Positions 1-8,521 of a stretch of DNA of 27,921 bases are shown piece by piece. The position numbers and the translations under genes were made by a program. Position 1 is the first letter of the stretch; the number at the start of each line of letters is the position of its first letter. The notes under the pieces are model-generated. The model was not told the DNA's origin and did not search any database. It was given only the letters and a program-made list of their open reading frames with translations. This DNA is from a bacterium. Lineage in GTDB: Bacteria > Hydrogenedentota > Hydrogenedentia > Hydrogenedentiales > SLHB01. The stretch lies in NCBI GenBank assembly GCA_024231375.1, contig JAAEQP010001732.1:1-27921 (forward strand). Reading direction: 5' to 3'.

Positions 1-120
1 GGCAACGTCCTGTACATGGACGGTCACGTGAAGTTCGTCCGCTACCCGGGCACCTGGCCGGTGTGCAAGGCGAAGGTGCAGATGAAGAACGTGATCCAGG
101 CGACCCTTGAAGGCCCGTGA
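1..120 (+). CDS. Prepilin-like DUF1559 / H-X9-DG family protein, C-terminal end only
   Basis: The window opens inside this gene; 39 codons in frame 1 are followed by a TGA at 118-120. The translated start GNVLYMDGHVKFVRYPG is the typical closing motif (a GNVLYMDGHV-type strand followed by an F-V-x-Y-P-G segment) of the secreted, type IV pilin-like proteins found in large families in Planctomycetes, Lentisphaerae and Hydrogenedentes. The N-terminal methylation/cleavage segment lies outside the window. Molecular function is unknown; these proteins are presumed surface or pseudopilin-like. The frame is open from base 1. The family call rests on one motif, but it is distinctive. Confidence 0.75.
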   Translation, partial: GNVLYMDGHVKFVRYPGTWPVCKAKVQMKNVIQATLEGP

Positions 121-197
121 TCGCGGTCGTCGAGGACGGGGGGCGCGGGCATGGGCCTCGCCCCTTGAAGAGTACTTGAGAGACTGATGGATGCAAG

Positions 198-228
198 GGC
201 GCGCGGACCCACGTCCGCGCGCCTTCTT
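198..228 (+). terminator. Rho-independent-like terminator after the prepilin-like gene
   Basis: A perfect 11-bp stem (GGCGCGCGGAC at 198-208 with GTCCGCGCGCC at 213-223) closes a 4-nt loop and is followed by TTCTT. It lies 78 nt after the stop at 120. The T tract is short, but the stem is very strong and correctly placed. Confidence 0.7.
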
Positions 229-352
229 GGCTTCCTCTCGCGAAACGCCAACGACCCCGGACTCCTCATCCGGGAATCCGACCCGCCCACCTCGTGTTCC
301 GTGAGTCCCTTGCCATAGGTCGTCCAGAGACGGAAAGACGTATCGACTGTCA

Positions 353-364
353 GAGACATGTCTC
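353..364. promoter_or_regulatory. Perfect 12-bp palindrome upstream of the kinase gene
   Basis: GAGACATGTCTC is its own reverse complement. It sits about 120-230 bp upstream of the possible kinase starts, in otherwise featureless DNA, so it could be an operator. No matching second copy was seen, so the assignment is tentative. Confidence 0.25.
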
Positions 365-593
365 CGTATGCGCCCTGAGCAGCACGCTGTTGGGGCGGGT
401 GTCGGGACTATTTCCCGGCTCTTGGTTGATTTCGAGGGCAGATTATGGCCGAATGGGGGTAGGCATTGGCTGAATCGAGGTGATGATGCCCCTCTTCCCC
501 CGCCGATCCGGACGTGGGTTACCGGTGGCCGGTACCGAAAGGGGATGCGTAGCAGGGGCGCCTCACCCATCGCAACACGGTGCATTCTGGTGC

Positions 594-3500
594 ATGTCGT
601 TCTCTAGACGCATAGGCGGGTCGTGTCGGGCTCTCACCTGGACAGAGTCGGGGCTGCGCCTCTCCAGGGCCTTTGTCCGCTTGCTGGCGATTCTCCTGGC
701 CGCGATTGTGTTGGCAATGCCCGCAGATTCCGGAGGGTCCCCCACTGTGGACCTCACCGCCGAGGAGCGGACCTGGCTGGACGAGAACCCCGACAAGCTG
801 CGTATGCACTTCGATGTGTCGTTTCCGCCTCTTGAGTACATTGCGGAGGACGGAACCTTCACGGGGATGGGAGCGGATATCGTCGACCTCGTTCAGGAAC
901 GTCTGGGCGTGGAGATTCTGGGTGAGCCCTCCTACGACTGGAACACGCAACTTGCCGATCTGAAGAGTGGCGACGTTCCCATCGCGCCGACCATCGTGCG
1001 GACCGACGAGCGTGAGGAGTACGCTTTCTTCACGAAGCCGTACGTTGAGGTGCCCCTGGTCATCATCGGCAAACCGTCTCTCCCCGACAGCATGGACCTG
1101 GATGACCTCAACGGGCTCCGCGTGGCCGTGGTCTCAGGGTATGCGAGCGAGGGATACCTGCGCGACCATGCTCCGGGACGTTTCGAGTTGGTGCCGGTCG
1201 AAAACGTGCACGACGGCTTGCGGAGTGTCTCGTTCGGCCAAGTCGACGCCTTGGTGGCCAACCTTGCCGTGGCCGCGTACATGATCGAACAAGAGGGCAT
1301 TTCGAACCTCCGCGTGGCGGGGGGCACCGGCTACAGCTTCAAACTCAGTATTGCGGTGAGCCGCAAGTACCCCTTGCTGTACAGTTCGATCCGGAAGGCC
1401 CTTGATGCCGTCACCGACAGCGAACTCGAGACCGTCCGCAAGCGCTGGATCTCACTCCAGATTGCTGCCGGTCCGGACCCGGAGACGGTTCGGATCATGA
1501 AATTGGCCGCCGTGTTCGCGGTGCTGCTGGTGCTGGGCCTCGCGGGCATCAGCTATCTCCTCAAGCGCAGTCTGAACGAGAAGGTCCGAAGCTTGCGTGC
1601 CGCCCAAGGGCTGCTCCTCGACCAGTCCGAGCGCTTGAAACTTGCCACCGAGGCTACGCATGCCGGCATCTGGGACTATTCCCCGGCCACGGGCAAGGTC
1701 CACTTCAGCGAGCAGTGGTACACCATGCTCGGCGATGCACCAGGCCCTCTGGACGCCACGTTGGAGGAATGGACGGAACGCATACACACCGAGGAACGGG
1801 ACGCCACGACAGAATCCCTTCGGCAGTATGTGGACGCAGGCGGAGAAGGTGAGTTCGAAGCCGAATTCCGGATGTGCCATGCCGACGGCGCCTATCGGGG
1901 GGTCTTGGGCCGGGGGCGGGCTATTGCCTGGAACGGCGAAGGCGTCCCGACCCGCGTCATCGGACTGAATCTGGACATCCAGAAGGCCAAGGAAATCCAG
2001 AAGGAGATGGTCGACAGCGAGGCCCGCTTCCGCGCGATCTTCGACAACGCCCCGTACTCGATCGTGATCAACAGTCTTGAAGGCGAGCGGTTCCTGGATG
2101 CGAATAGGACGTTTCTGGAGAACTGGGGGATCGAGAAGGAAGATCTGGTCAAACTGAATGTGCGGGACACCATCGAGCATCCGGACGCCGAACGCGCGCG
2201 CGTCATTGCGATGATCCAAGATGGCGGAGGGGTGCATGACAGAGAAGTGGCCGTGAGGAGAGCGGATGGCAGCATGCGCCACGTCATCTATTCATCCGCG
2301 CTCATCAACGTCCGCGGAGAGCAGCAGGTTCTCTCCATGACGGTCGACGTGACCAAGCGGAAGCGTGCTGAGGAGGCCCTGAGGCAGAGCGAGGAGACCT
2401 TCCGTGCTTTGGCGGAGAATTCCGAGGATGTGATCATGCGTTTCGACCGTGAACTACGGCACACCTACGTGAATTCCGTGGTCGAGCGGCGGACGGGTAT
2501 GCCGGCCGAGAGCTTCATTGGCAAGACCCATGAAGAACTGGGCTTTCCGGAGGACCTCTGCCATCTGTGGGCGGAGGCGGTGAATCGGGTCTTCGACACG
2601 GGCGAAGTGAACCGAATCGAGTTCCAACTCCCCACCGGCGCGTGGTCCGACTGGTTGCTCATGCCTGAGTTTCGAGACGGCGACCGGGTGGAGGCCGTCA
2701 TCACGGCGTCCCGCGACATCACGGACCGGAAGCGGACGGAGGAGGATCACGATCGTCTTCAGAAGCAGTTGATGCAGTCGCAGAAGATGGAAGCGGTGGG
2801 GGTGTTGGCCGGTGGCGTGGCCCACGACTTCAACAACATGCTCGGCGCTATCATTGGATACGCCGAACTCACCCTGGATGCGATGGATCCCGAAGACCCG
2901 CTACGGGGGAACTTGGAGGAGGTGCTGAGCGCGGCCCAGCGGTCGACGAGCCTCACGCGACAGCTCTTGGCCTTTGCCCGCAAGCAGGCCGTGGCCCCCG
3001 TCGTCTTGGACCTCAACGAATCGGTCGAGCACATGCTGAGGATGCTGCGCCGCCTTATCGGTGAGGACATCGAATTGGTCTGGCGGCCCGGGCCGTCCAC
3101 GTCCACGGTGAAGATGGATCCCTCCCAACTGGACCAGATCCTGGCCAACCTGTGCGTCAATGCTCGAGACGCCATCTCCGATGTGGGTCAGGTCGTGATC
3201 GAGACGACGTCGGCCTGTGTCGACGAGCACTACTGCTCAGGGCACGCCGACGCGTCGCCGGGCGACTACGTCCTTCTCGCCGTCAGCGACGACGGACACG
3301 GCATGGACAGGGAAACCGTGGAGCATGCCTTCGAGCCGTTCTTCACGACGAAAGGGTTGGGAGAAGGCACGGGATTGGGGCTGGCCACCGTGTACGGTAT
3401 CGTCAAACAGAACGATGGTTTCATCAACTTGTACAGCGAGCCGGACGGCGGCACCACATTCAAGATCTATCTGCCTAGTCACGCAGGCGAACCCGAGTCG

Positions 3501-3908
3501 ATGCGGCATTCGTCCGGCCAGGACATCCCCCGAGGTCAGGGCGAGACCGTCCTCCACGTCGAGGACGAGCCCGCCCTCCTGTCCATGGGGCGATCGATGC
3601 TCCAGCGCCTGGGCTACACCGTGTTGTCGGCGGCAACCCCCAGCGAGGCCATCCGGTTGGCCACAGAGCACGATGCGGACATCCATCTCTTCCTGACCGA
3701 CGTGGTAATGCCGGAGATGAACGGCCGCGACCTTGCCGACCGAATCCGCGCGATCCGGCCGGACACCAAGCACCTGTTTGTTTCCGGGTACACTGCCAAC
3801 GTCGTCGTCGATCGCGGCATACTCGACGAGGAGGTGAACTTCATCCAGAAGCCTTTCTCGTTGAAGGAGCTCGCCACGAAGGTCCGCGAGACGCTGGGCC
3901 AGGACTGA
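594..3908 (+). CDS. Hybrid sensor histidine kinase: periplasmic SBP_bac_3 domain, three PAS domains, HisKA, HATPase, receiver
   Basis: Inner-membrane two-component sensor of about 1104 residues. Numbering from ATG 594, a long N-region and hydrophobic stretch (LLAILLAAIVLAM, about 30-42) precede a periplasmic family 3 solute-binding domain (about 60-287). A membrane helix follows (about 302-323), then three PAS domains (about 345-462, 474-594, 597-714). The HisKA H-box is AGGVAHDFNN with His744. The HATPase domain has the N-box NARDAI (Asn856), the G1 box DDGHGM and the box FFTTKGLGEGTGLGL. The C-terminal receiver (about 983-1104) has its phospho-acceptor in TDVVMPEMNG (Asp1036) and the conserved Lys in QKPF. 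All catalytic residues are present. The start is uncertain: ATG 483/486 has a GAGG just upstream but would place about 68 odd residues before the signal segment. No partner output regulator is adjacent. The binding domain suggests an amino acid or small-solute ligand; the ligand is unknown. Confidence 0.9.
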   Translation: MSFSRRIGGSCRALTWTESGLRLSRAFVRLLAILLAAIVLAMPADSGGSPTVDLTAEERTWLDENPDKLRMHFDVSFPPLEYIAEDGTFTGMGADIVDLVQERLGVEILGEPSYDWNTQLADLKSGDVPIAPTIVRTDEREEYAFFTKPYVEVPLVIIGKPSLPDSMDLDDLNGLRVAVVSGYASEGYLRDHAPGRFELVPVENVHDGLRSVSFGQVDALVANLAVAAYMIEQEGISNLRVAGGTGYSFKLSIAVSRKYPLLYSSIRKALDAVTDSELETVRKRWISLQIAAGPDPETVRIMKLAAVFAVLLVLGLAGISYLLKRSLNEKVRSLRAAQGLLLDQSERLKLATEATHAGIWDYSPATGKVHFSEQWYTMLGDAPGPLDATLEEWTERIHTEERDATTESLRQYVDAGGEGEFEAEFRMCHADGAYRGVLGRGRAIAWNGEGVPTRVIGLNLDIQKAKEIQKEMVDSEARFRAIFDNAPYSIVINSLEGERFLDANRTFLENWGIEKEDLVKLNVRDTIEHPDAERARVIAMIQDGGGVHDREVAVRRADGSMRHVIYSSALINVRGEQQVLSMTVDVTKRKRAEEALRQSEETFRALAENSEDVIMRFDRELRHTYVNSVVERRTGMPAESFIGKTHEELGFPEDLCHLWAEAVNRVFDTGEVNRIEFQLPTGAWSDWLLMPEFRDGDRVEAVITASRDITDRKRTEEDHDRLQKQLMQSQKMEAVGVLAGGVAHDFNNMLGAIIGYAELTLDAMDPEDPLRGNLEEVLSAAQRSTSLTRQLLAFARKQAVAPVVLDLNESVEHMLRMLRRLIGEDIELVWRPGPSTSTVKMDPSQLDQILANLCVNARDAISDVGQVVIETTSACVDEHYCSGHADASPGDYVLLAVSDDGHGMDRETVEHAFEPFFTTKGLGEGTGLGLATVYGIVKQNDGFINLYSEPDGGTTFKIYLPSHAGEPESMRHSSGQDIPRGQGETVLHVEDEPALLSMGRSMLQRLGYTVLSAATPSEAIRLATEHDADIHLFLTDVVMPEMNGRDLADRIRAIRPDTKHLFVSGYTANVVVDRGILDEEVNFIQKPFSLKELATKVRETLGQD

Positions 3909-3963
3909 GGGGCGGTTTCTCAGGGTGGGGAGCGGGGGGTTCACCGAAGGGGAGGACGCTAAG

Positions 3964-6003
3964 ATGAGGTCGTGGATGGTGTACTTTGGGGTCGCGGCAT
4001 TGTCATTGACGGCGGCGGCCGCCGAGGTCTTGTTCACCAAGGGACCCCAAGAGTACGAAGGCCAGCGTTACTACTGGCTGGCCGAATGGGAACTCAATGT
4101 TACGTTGCCCGAGGATGTGGGCTCCGATGACCGCTTCGAGGTTCTATTCGGTAGTAAAGGCGTGGACAAACGGACGCTCTACTACAAGTACGACGGCCGC
4201 TCGGGTTCGCTGGCCGAGGTCCGGGAAAGTCCCTACGAATGGATCGAACTGCCCCTCGGTCGTCTCTCCCCCGGCGCGCATGTGCTTCTGTTCAGCGGCG
4301 AGCGGAACCGGGTGGCCTTTGTGGCGGGCGTGCGCGTTGTGGGAGTGTCGTCCGAGCCATTGACCGTGAAGCCCAAACGCATTGCCAACATCTCGTCTGG
4401 GGGGGCGAACACGGCTTATTGGGCGGACATGGACGGTTTCGAGATGAATGACGAGGTGCGGCGTCTGTGGGACCCCGCGCCCGACGAACCGGACTGGGAG
4501 CGTGCGGAACGGTCGGCGCGATACGCCGGGATTGCGCTGAGCAAAGTGCAGCGGTGGCTGCACGAATGCTGTCTGCCAGTGCGCGACGAGGCTTCGGGAC
4601 TGTTCCGGCCCACGGGACCCGAGTGGAACTACCGCGACACCGCGGCCGACTGCTATCCCTTCTACATCTGGGCCGCGTACTACACGGACCTGGCAATCCT
4701 GGACACGGTCATGGTGGATGCGTTGGAGGCGGAACAGCGCTTGTGCAACCACGTGGACCGCTTGCCGGTGCGCTACAACATGGACCGCGGCGAGAAGATC
4801 GTCACGGACCTCGACACCATGATCTTCGGCGCCAGCGAATACGCCAAAGACGGTCTGGTTCCAATCGTCGAGATCACAGGCAAGGACCGCCCCTGGTTCG
4901 CGCGCATGCAGGGCATCGTGGACGACATCTTCAAGCACGCGCGGTACGACACGCCTTACGGCAAGATTCCGTCCAAGAACATCGAGGTCAATGGCGAGTT
5001 GCTGCAGATTCTGCCGCGATTGTATTGCATGACCGGCGATAGGAAATATCTTGAGTGGGCGCACGTCTTGGCCGACTCCTATCTGCTGCCCGGAGGGTTT
5101 GTGCCCAAACGCCTCTCCGACCACGGTTGCGAGATCGTCGGGGGACTGGGACTCTTATTCGCCATCGACTGTAAGGCGGCCCCGGAGAAGTCCGAACAGT
5201 ACAAGCCGCATATTGAGTACATGTGCGACACCATTCTCGCGCGCGGCACGAACTCGGACGGAGTGATCGTGGGTTCCCTTCAGGACACTCCGGGCCCACA
5301 CGATAGCGTGGGTCTCCGCGACGGATGGGGGTACGATCTTGTCAGCTTCCTTGACTACGATATGGCTTTGGGGACCAATCGCTACGGCGACGCGATCCAC
5401 ATGCCCTTGACGAATCTGCTGAAACCGCGGTACATGAAGTTCAACTGGGACCATGGCTCACGCGACAACGTGGCCGATTCCGTCGAAGGCGGGCTGTACC
5501 TGCTGTACCGCGACCCCGTGCCCGAAGGGTTCCTGTGGGCCGACCGCGAAATCGCCACGATGCTGGTCGACCACACCGACCCGGATCGGTTGTGGGGGGT
5601 ACACAAGCTGGAAGCCAATACGGTTCGCACCGTGCTCATCCATACGATGCTCCACACGCGGAACACCATCGCGCGGCCGTGGAAACAGGGGCTTCGACTG
5701 GGTGCGGCCCCGTGCGGTGATGGCATCTGTCTCTTCCTGAGTTCCGACGAGCCTTACGAGGGCACGATCCAGTTCGACGTCCCGCGCCATCGCATCACGA
5801 TGGGATTCGAGCAGGATTGGCCGCGGATGAACGCGGTGCCCGAATGGTATACCGTGGAGCCGGACGGGGAGCATGTGTACAGTGTGACGGATGTGGATGC
5901 CGGCACGACGCGTGCCGTTACGGGCAAGGCACTCAGTGAAGGGCTGCCGGTACGGGTGGAGGCGGGCAAGCCGTTGCGGTTGGCGGTGAGCATTGGTGGA
6001 TAG
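3964..6003 (+). CDS. Secreted protein of unknown family, probably an all-alpha toroid carbohydrate enzyme
   Basis: About 679 residues. ATG 3964 is chosen because AAGGGGAGG (3947-3955) is well spaced before it and the product then starts with a clean signal peptide ending in TAAAAE; an in-frame GTG at 3925 would bury the signal. The mature N-terminal part (about 25-130) is beta-rich and looks like a carbohydrate-binding sandwich (paired Trp/Tyr, YYWLAEWELNV). The middle and C-terminal parts have the repeated helical, aromatic-rich layout of (alpha/alpha)6-toroid glycoside hydrolases and polysaccharide lyases (VNGELLQILPRLY, EIVGGLGLLFA, DSVEGGLYLLYRD). I do not recognise a named family or catalytic residues. 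It begins 55 nt after the kinase stop and precedes the DUF4838 gene on the same strand, suggesting a small carbohydrate locus under that sensor. Function is inferred from fold impression and context. Confidence 0.7.
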   Translation: MRSWMVYFGVAALSLTAAAAEVLFTKGPQEYEGQRYYWLAEWELNVTLPEDVGSDDRFEVLFGSKGVDKRTLYYKYDGRSGSLAEVRESPYEWIELPLGRLSPGAHVLLFSGERNRVAFVAGVRVVGVSSEPLTVKPKRIANISSGGANTAYWADMDGFEMNDEVRRLWDPAPDEPDWERAERSARYAGIALSKVQRWLHECCLPVRDEASGLFRPTGPEWNYRDTAADCYPFYIWAAYYTDLAILDTVMVDALEAEQRLCNHVDRLPVRYNMDRGEKIVTDLDTMIFGASEYAKDGLVPIVEITGKDRPWFARMQGIVDDIFKHARYDTPYGKIPSKNIEVNGELLQILPRLYCMTGDRKYLEWAHVLADSYLLPGGFVPKRLSDHGCEIVGGLGLLFAIDCKAAPEKSEQYKPHIEYMCDTILARGTNSDGVIVGSLQDTPGPHDSVGLRDGWGYDLVSFLDYDMALGTNRYGDAIHMPLTNLLKPRYMKFNWDHGSRDNVADSVEGGLYLLYRDPVPEGFLWADREIATMLVDHTDPDRLWGVHKLEANTVRTVLIHTMLHTRNTIARPWKQGLRLGAAPCGDGICLFLSSDEPYEGTIQFDVPRHRITMGFEQDWPRMNAVPEWYTVEPDGEHVYSVTDVDAGTTRAVTGKALSEGLPVRVEAGKPLRLAVSIGG

Positions 6004-6021
6004 CGAGGTGCAGGTTCCGTC

Positions 6022-6115
6022 GCCCCTCCGGGGCTCATTATCTGGTGGGGAGCGTGATCCCAGGGTTTCGCTTCGCTTCACCGTGGGCTATCTTCCTGCC
6101 GTCCGCTGCGCGGAC
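6022..6115. repeat. Intergenic repeat-like element with three consecutive hairpins
   Basis: Three stem-loops follow each other between the toroid-like and DUF4838 genes: GCCCC/GGGGC (6022-6034); CCCAGGG (6059-6065) with CCGTGGG (6081-6087), one mismatch; and GTCCGC/GCGGAC around TGC (6101-6115). The phrase CCCAGGGTTTCGCTTCGCTT followed by a CCGTGGGCTA-type arm resembles dispersed intergenic palindromic repeats I associate with planctomycete-like genomes. There is one copy here, so repeat status needs the rest of the genome. Confidence 0.5.
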
Positions 6116-6169
6116 TCCGGAGGGGGACGGTTTCGGGATTGTGGGACTGAGACGAAAGGAACCAATGTC

Positions 6170-8494
6170 ATGTGGCGTGTTCGTACAGCGTTCTTGTGTG
6201 TGCTGGTGGTTGCCGTGGCGTTTGGGTGCGCGCATGAGCCGCCCAGCGCGGTTGGCGTGGGGGAGTTGACCCTGGCCGCTGGTGGCCGGTCCGAGTTTGT
6301 CATCGTCCTGGCCGACGATGCCTCGCCATCCATCAAAAACGGGGCGGAAGAACTCCAGCGTTTTCTCAGAGAGATGACGGGGGTGGAACTGCCCATTCGC
6401 AATGATGCGCAGCCCATGGGGCCACATGAGATCATTCTCGGGGACAATGCGCACCTCAAGAAGGTGGAAACGGCCATCGACTTCGACGAACTCGGTGACG
6501 AGGGCTACGTCATCCGCACGGTCGGGCCCCATCTCGTCATCGCCGGCGGCGCTCTGCGCGGGACCATGTATGGCGTGTATGGTCTGCTGGAAGACCATCT
6601 TGGATGCCGGTGGTTCACGCCGGACGTGAGCCGCATTCCCAAGCGTGACCGGCTGGTGCTTCCCGCCATCGACGACACGCAGGTTCCGGTGTTGGAGTAC
6701 CGCGAGCCATTCACCAAGGACTGCTTCGACGGCGACTGGTGCGCGCGCAACCGCATGAACAGCAGCACGGGCGAACTCGAAGAGAAACACGGCGGCAAGG
6801 TGCGGTTCGGCGCGGGCATGTTCGTGCATACCTTCAACCGTCTTATTCCGCCAGAGAAGAACTTCGACGAACATCCCGAGTACTTCGCGCTCGTCAACGG
6901 TGAGCGTGTGAAGGAACGTACGCAGCTTTGCTGCACCAACGAAGACGTGGTGACAATCTGCATCGACGAGACGCGCAAGGCTATGCGGAGCGATCCGGAA
7001 GCGTTTGTGTACTCGGTATCGCAGAACGACTGGGACAACCATTGCGAATGCGCGAAATGCCAAGCAATGGCCGAAGCCGAAGACAGCCAGATGGCACCCG
7101 TTCTCTATCTGGTGAATCGCGTGGCCGAGGCCGTGGAAGAGGAGTTTCCGGGCAAGGCCATCGAAACGCTGGCGTATCAATGGACGCGCAAGGCGCCCAA
7201 GACCATGCGGCCGCGCCCCAACGTTATCATTCGGCTCTGTAGCATCGAATGCTGCTTCATGCATCCGCTGGCCACGTGTCCTTCGGAATCGAATCAGGCG
7301 TTTGCAGAAGACGCGCGGGGATGGGCGAAGGTCGCGGATCGTCTGTGGGTATGGGACTACGTCACCAGCTTCCGCCACTACCTCGTCCCGTTTCCGAACC
7401 TGCGCGTGCGCGACGACAACATTCGGTTCTTCATCGAGAACAACGTGCGCGGCATCTTTGAGCAGGATGTGTACAACACGTTCGACGGAGAGTTGTCGCC
7501 CTTGAGTGGATACCTCAACGCGAAGCTCTTGTGGGACCAGAACTACGATGAAGACGTGGCCATCAACGAGTTTCTGGACGGCGTGTATGGGGACGCTGCC
7601 AAGCCTATCCGGAAGTACATCGACCAGCTTCATGACAGGGCCGCGGACTTGGATAGCCATGTGAACATCTGGGTCGGACCAATGGAAGCGCCCTACCTCT
7701 CCGATCGGTTCCTGGCCAAGGCCGATGCCTTGTGGGACAAAGCGGAGAAGGCCGTCGAGGACGATTCCGATACGCTGTTCCGTGTGCGCACGGCCCGGTT
7801 GAGTGTCGACTACGCCATTCTCCAACGCGGTGGCGGCGATCAATTGAGCAGTTGCGATGTCGATCACCCCAATTTCACCATCGCACCCAGACCCGGGGCC
7901 GGCAAACGGACCCGCCGGTTTTTCGAGACTGCCGAGAGGGCCAACGTGACGCTATTGGATGAGCACCGCGTGTCCATGGCTCAGTACAAGGCCCAACTCG
8001 AGAACTTGGCGCTCAAGGAACCGCGGACGCTCGTGCCGCTGGAGGCTGTCGAGGCAGCCGTCAAGGCAGGCATACGCCGCGAACACTATGAAGGATCGTG
8101 GGAGGCGCTCCCGGATTTCGACACATTGACACCCTCGCGAACGGACACGGTCCGCTCTGTCGGCGTCAACCAGAACCTCATTGATCTCCAGTTCGCCCTT
8201 CGGTACACCGGCTACTTCCGAGCCCCACGTGATGGGATCTACTGCTTCTATCTCATGTCCAACGACGGCTCCCGGATGACGCTCGGGGCGGGAGATGAAT
8301 TCGTCATTGACAACGACGGTCTCCACGGGGCGGAACGGCGCACCGGCATGGTGGCGCTGAAGAAGGGCCTGCACCCCGTCACCATTGAGTACTTTCAGGC
8401 TGGTGGGCAGCAGTTCCTCACCCTAGAATACGAGGGGCCGGATGCTGACCGGCAGCCGGTCGGCAGTGGGGAGTTGTTCCGGGCGGCGGAGTAG
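6170..8494 (+). CDS. DUF4838 family protein with C-terminal PA14 domain
   Basis: About 774 residues. ATG 6170 has AAAGGA (6155-6160) upstream and yields an N-terminal hydrophobic segment ending VAVAFGC at Cys20. This is a lipoprotein-like signal with a poor lipobox, so export is likely and lipidation uncertain. Residues about 32-145 resemble the small alpha/beta N-terminal domain found before GH20/GH67/GH115-type barrels (ELQRFLREMTGVELP, IAGGALRGTMYGVYGLLED). The central region is the DUF4838 barrel, shown by GCRWFTPD, the SQNDW segment followed by a CECAKC cysteine cluster, and DYVTSF. The last roughly 140 residues form a PA14 domain (YTGYFRAPRDGIYCFYLMSNDG, in parts), a sugar-binding module. 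Family members are predicted surface glycan hydrolases, but the substrate is unknown. It lies 166 nt behind the toroid-like gene on the same strand, with a repeat-like element between. Confidence 0.88.
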   Translation: MWRVRTAFLCVLVVAVAFGCAHEPPSAVGVGELTLAAGGRSEFVIVLADDASPSIKNGAEELQRFLREMTGVELPIRNDAQPMGPHEIILGDNAHLKKVETAIDFDELGDEGYVIRTVGPHLVIAGGALRGTMYGVYGLLEDHLGCRWFTPDVSRIPKRDRLVLPAIDDTQVPVLEYREPFTKDCFDGDWCARNRMNSSTGELEEKHGGKVRFGAGMFVHTFNRLIPPEKNFDEHPEYFALVNGERVKERTQLCCTNEDVVTICIDETRKAMRSDPEAFVYSVSQNDWDNHCECAKCQAMAEAEDSQMAPVLYLVNRVAEAVEEEFPGKAIETLAYQWTRKAPKTMRPRPNVIIRLCSIECCFMHPLATCPSESNQAFAEDARGWAKVADRLWVWDYVTSFRHYLVPFPNLRVRDDNIRFFIENNVRGIFEQDVYNTFDGELSPLSGYLNAKLLWDQNYDEDVAINEFLDGVYGDAAKPIRKYIDQLHDRAADLDSHVNIWVGPMEAPYLSDRFLAKADALWDKAEKAVEDDSDTLFRVRTARLSVDYAILQRGGGDQLSSCDVDHPNFTIAPRPGAGKRTRRFFETAERANVTLLDEHRVSMAQYKAQLENLALKEPRTLVPLEAVEAAVKAGIRREHYEGSWEALPDFDTLTPSRTDTVRSVGVNQNLIDLQFALRYTGYFRAPRDGIYCFYLMSNDGSRMTLGAGDEFVIDNDGLHGAERRTGMVALKKGLHPVTIEYFQAGGQQFLTLEYEGPDADRQPVGSGELFRAAE

Positions 8495-8521
8495 TCCAGG
8501 CAGGCAGTAGTCTGAACGACT

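Larger units (their letters stand above)
121..593. other. Gene-free stretch between the prepilin-like gene and the hybrid kinase
   Basis: Apart from the terminator (198-228) and a 12-bp palindrome (353-364), nothing convincing is seen. Open frames here are short, Arg/Pro/Gly-rich and without domain features. The end of the stretch (480-593) is open in frame with the kinase and becomes coding if that gene starts at GTG 480 or ATG 483/486. Confidence 0.5.

Noticed and set aside
5993..6169. Extension of the DUF4838 protein to an upstream start
   Set aside because: The extension encodes the hairpin repeat region and would bury the export signal; ATG 6170 has its own ribosome site.
6038..7867. 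A 609-codon open frame on the minus strand
   Set aside because: It lies wholly opposite the DUF4838 gene, which has domain motifs and a ribosome site; the antisense translation is His/Arg/Val-rich without any recognisable fold. It is a product of GC-rich codon use.
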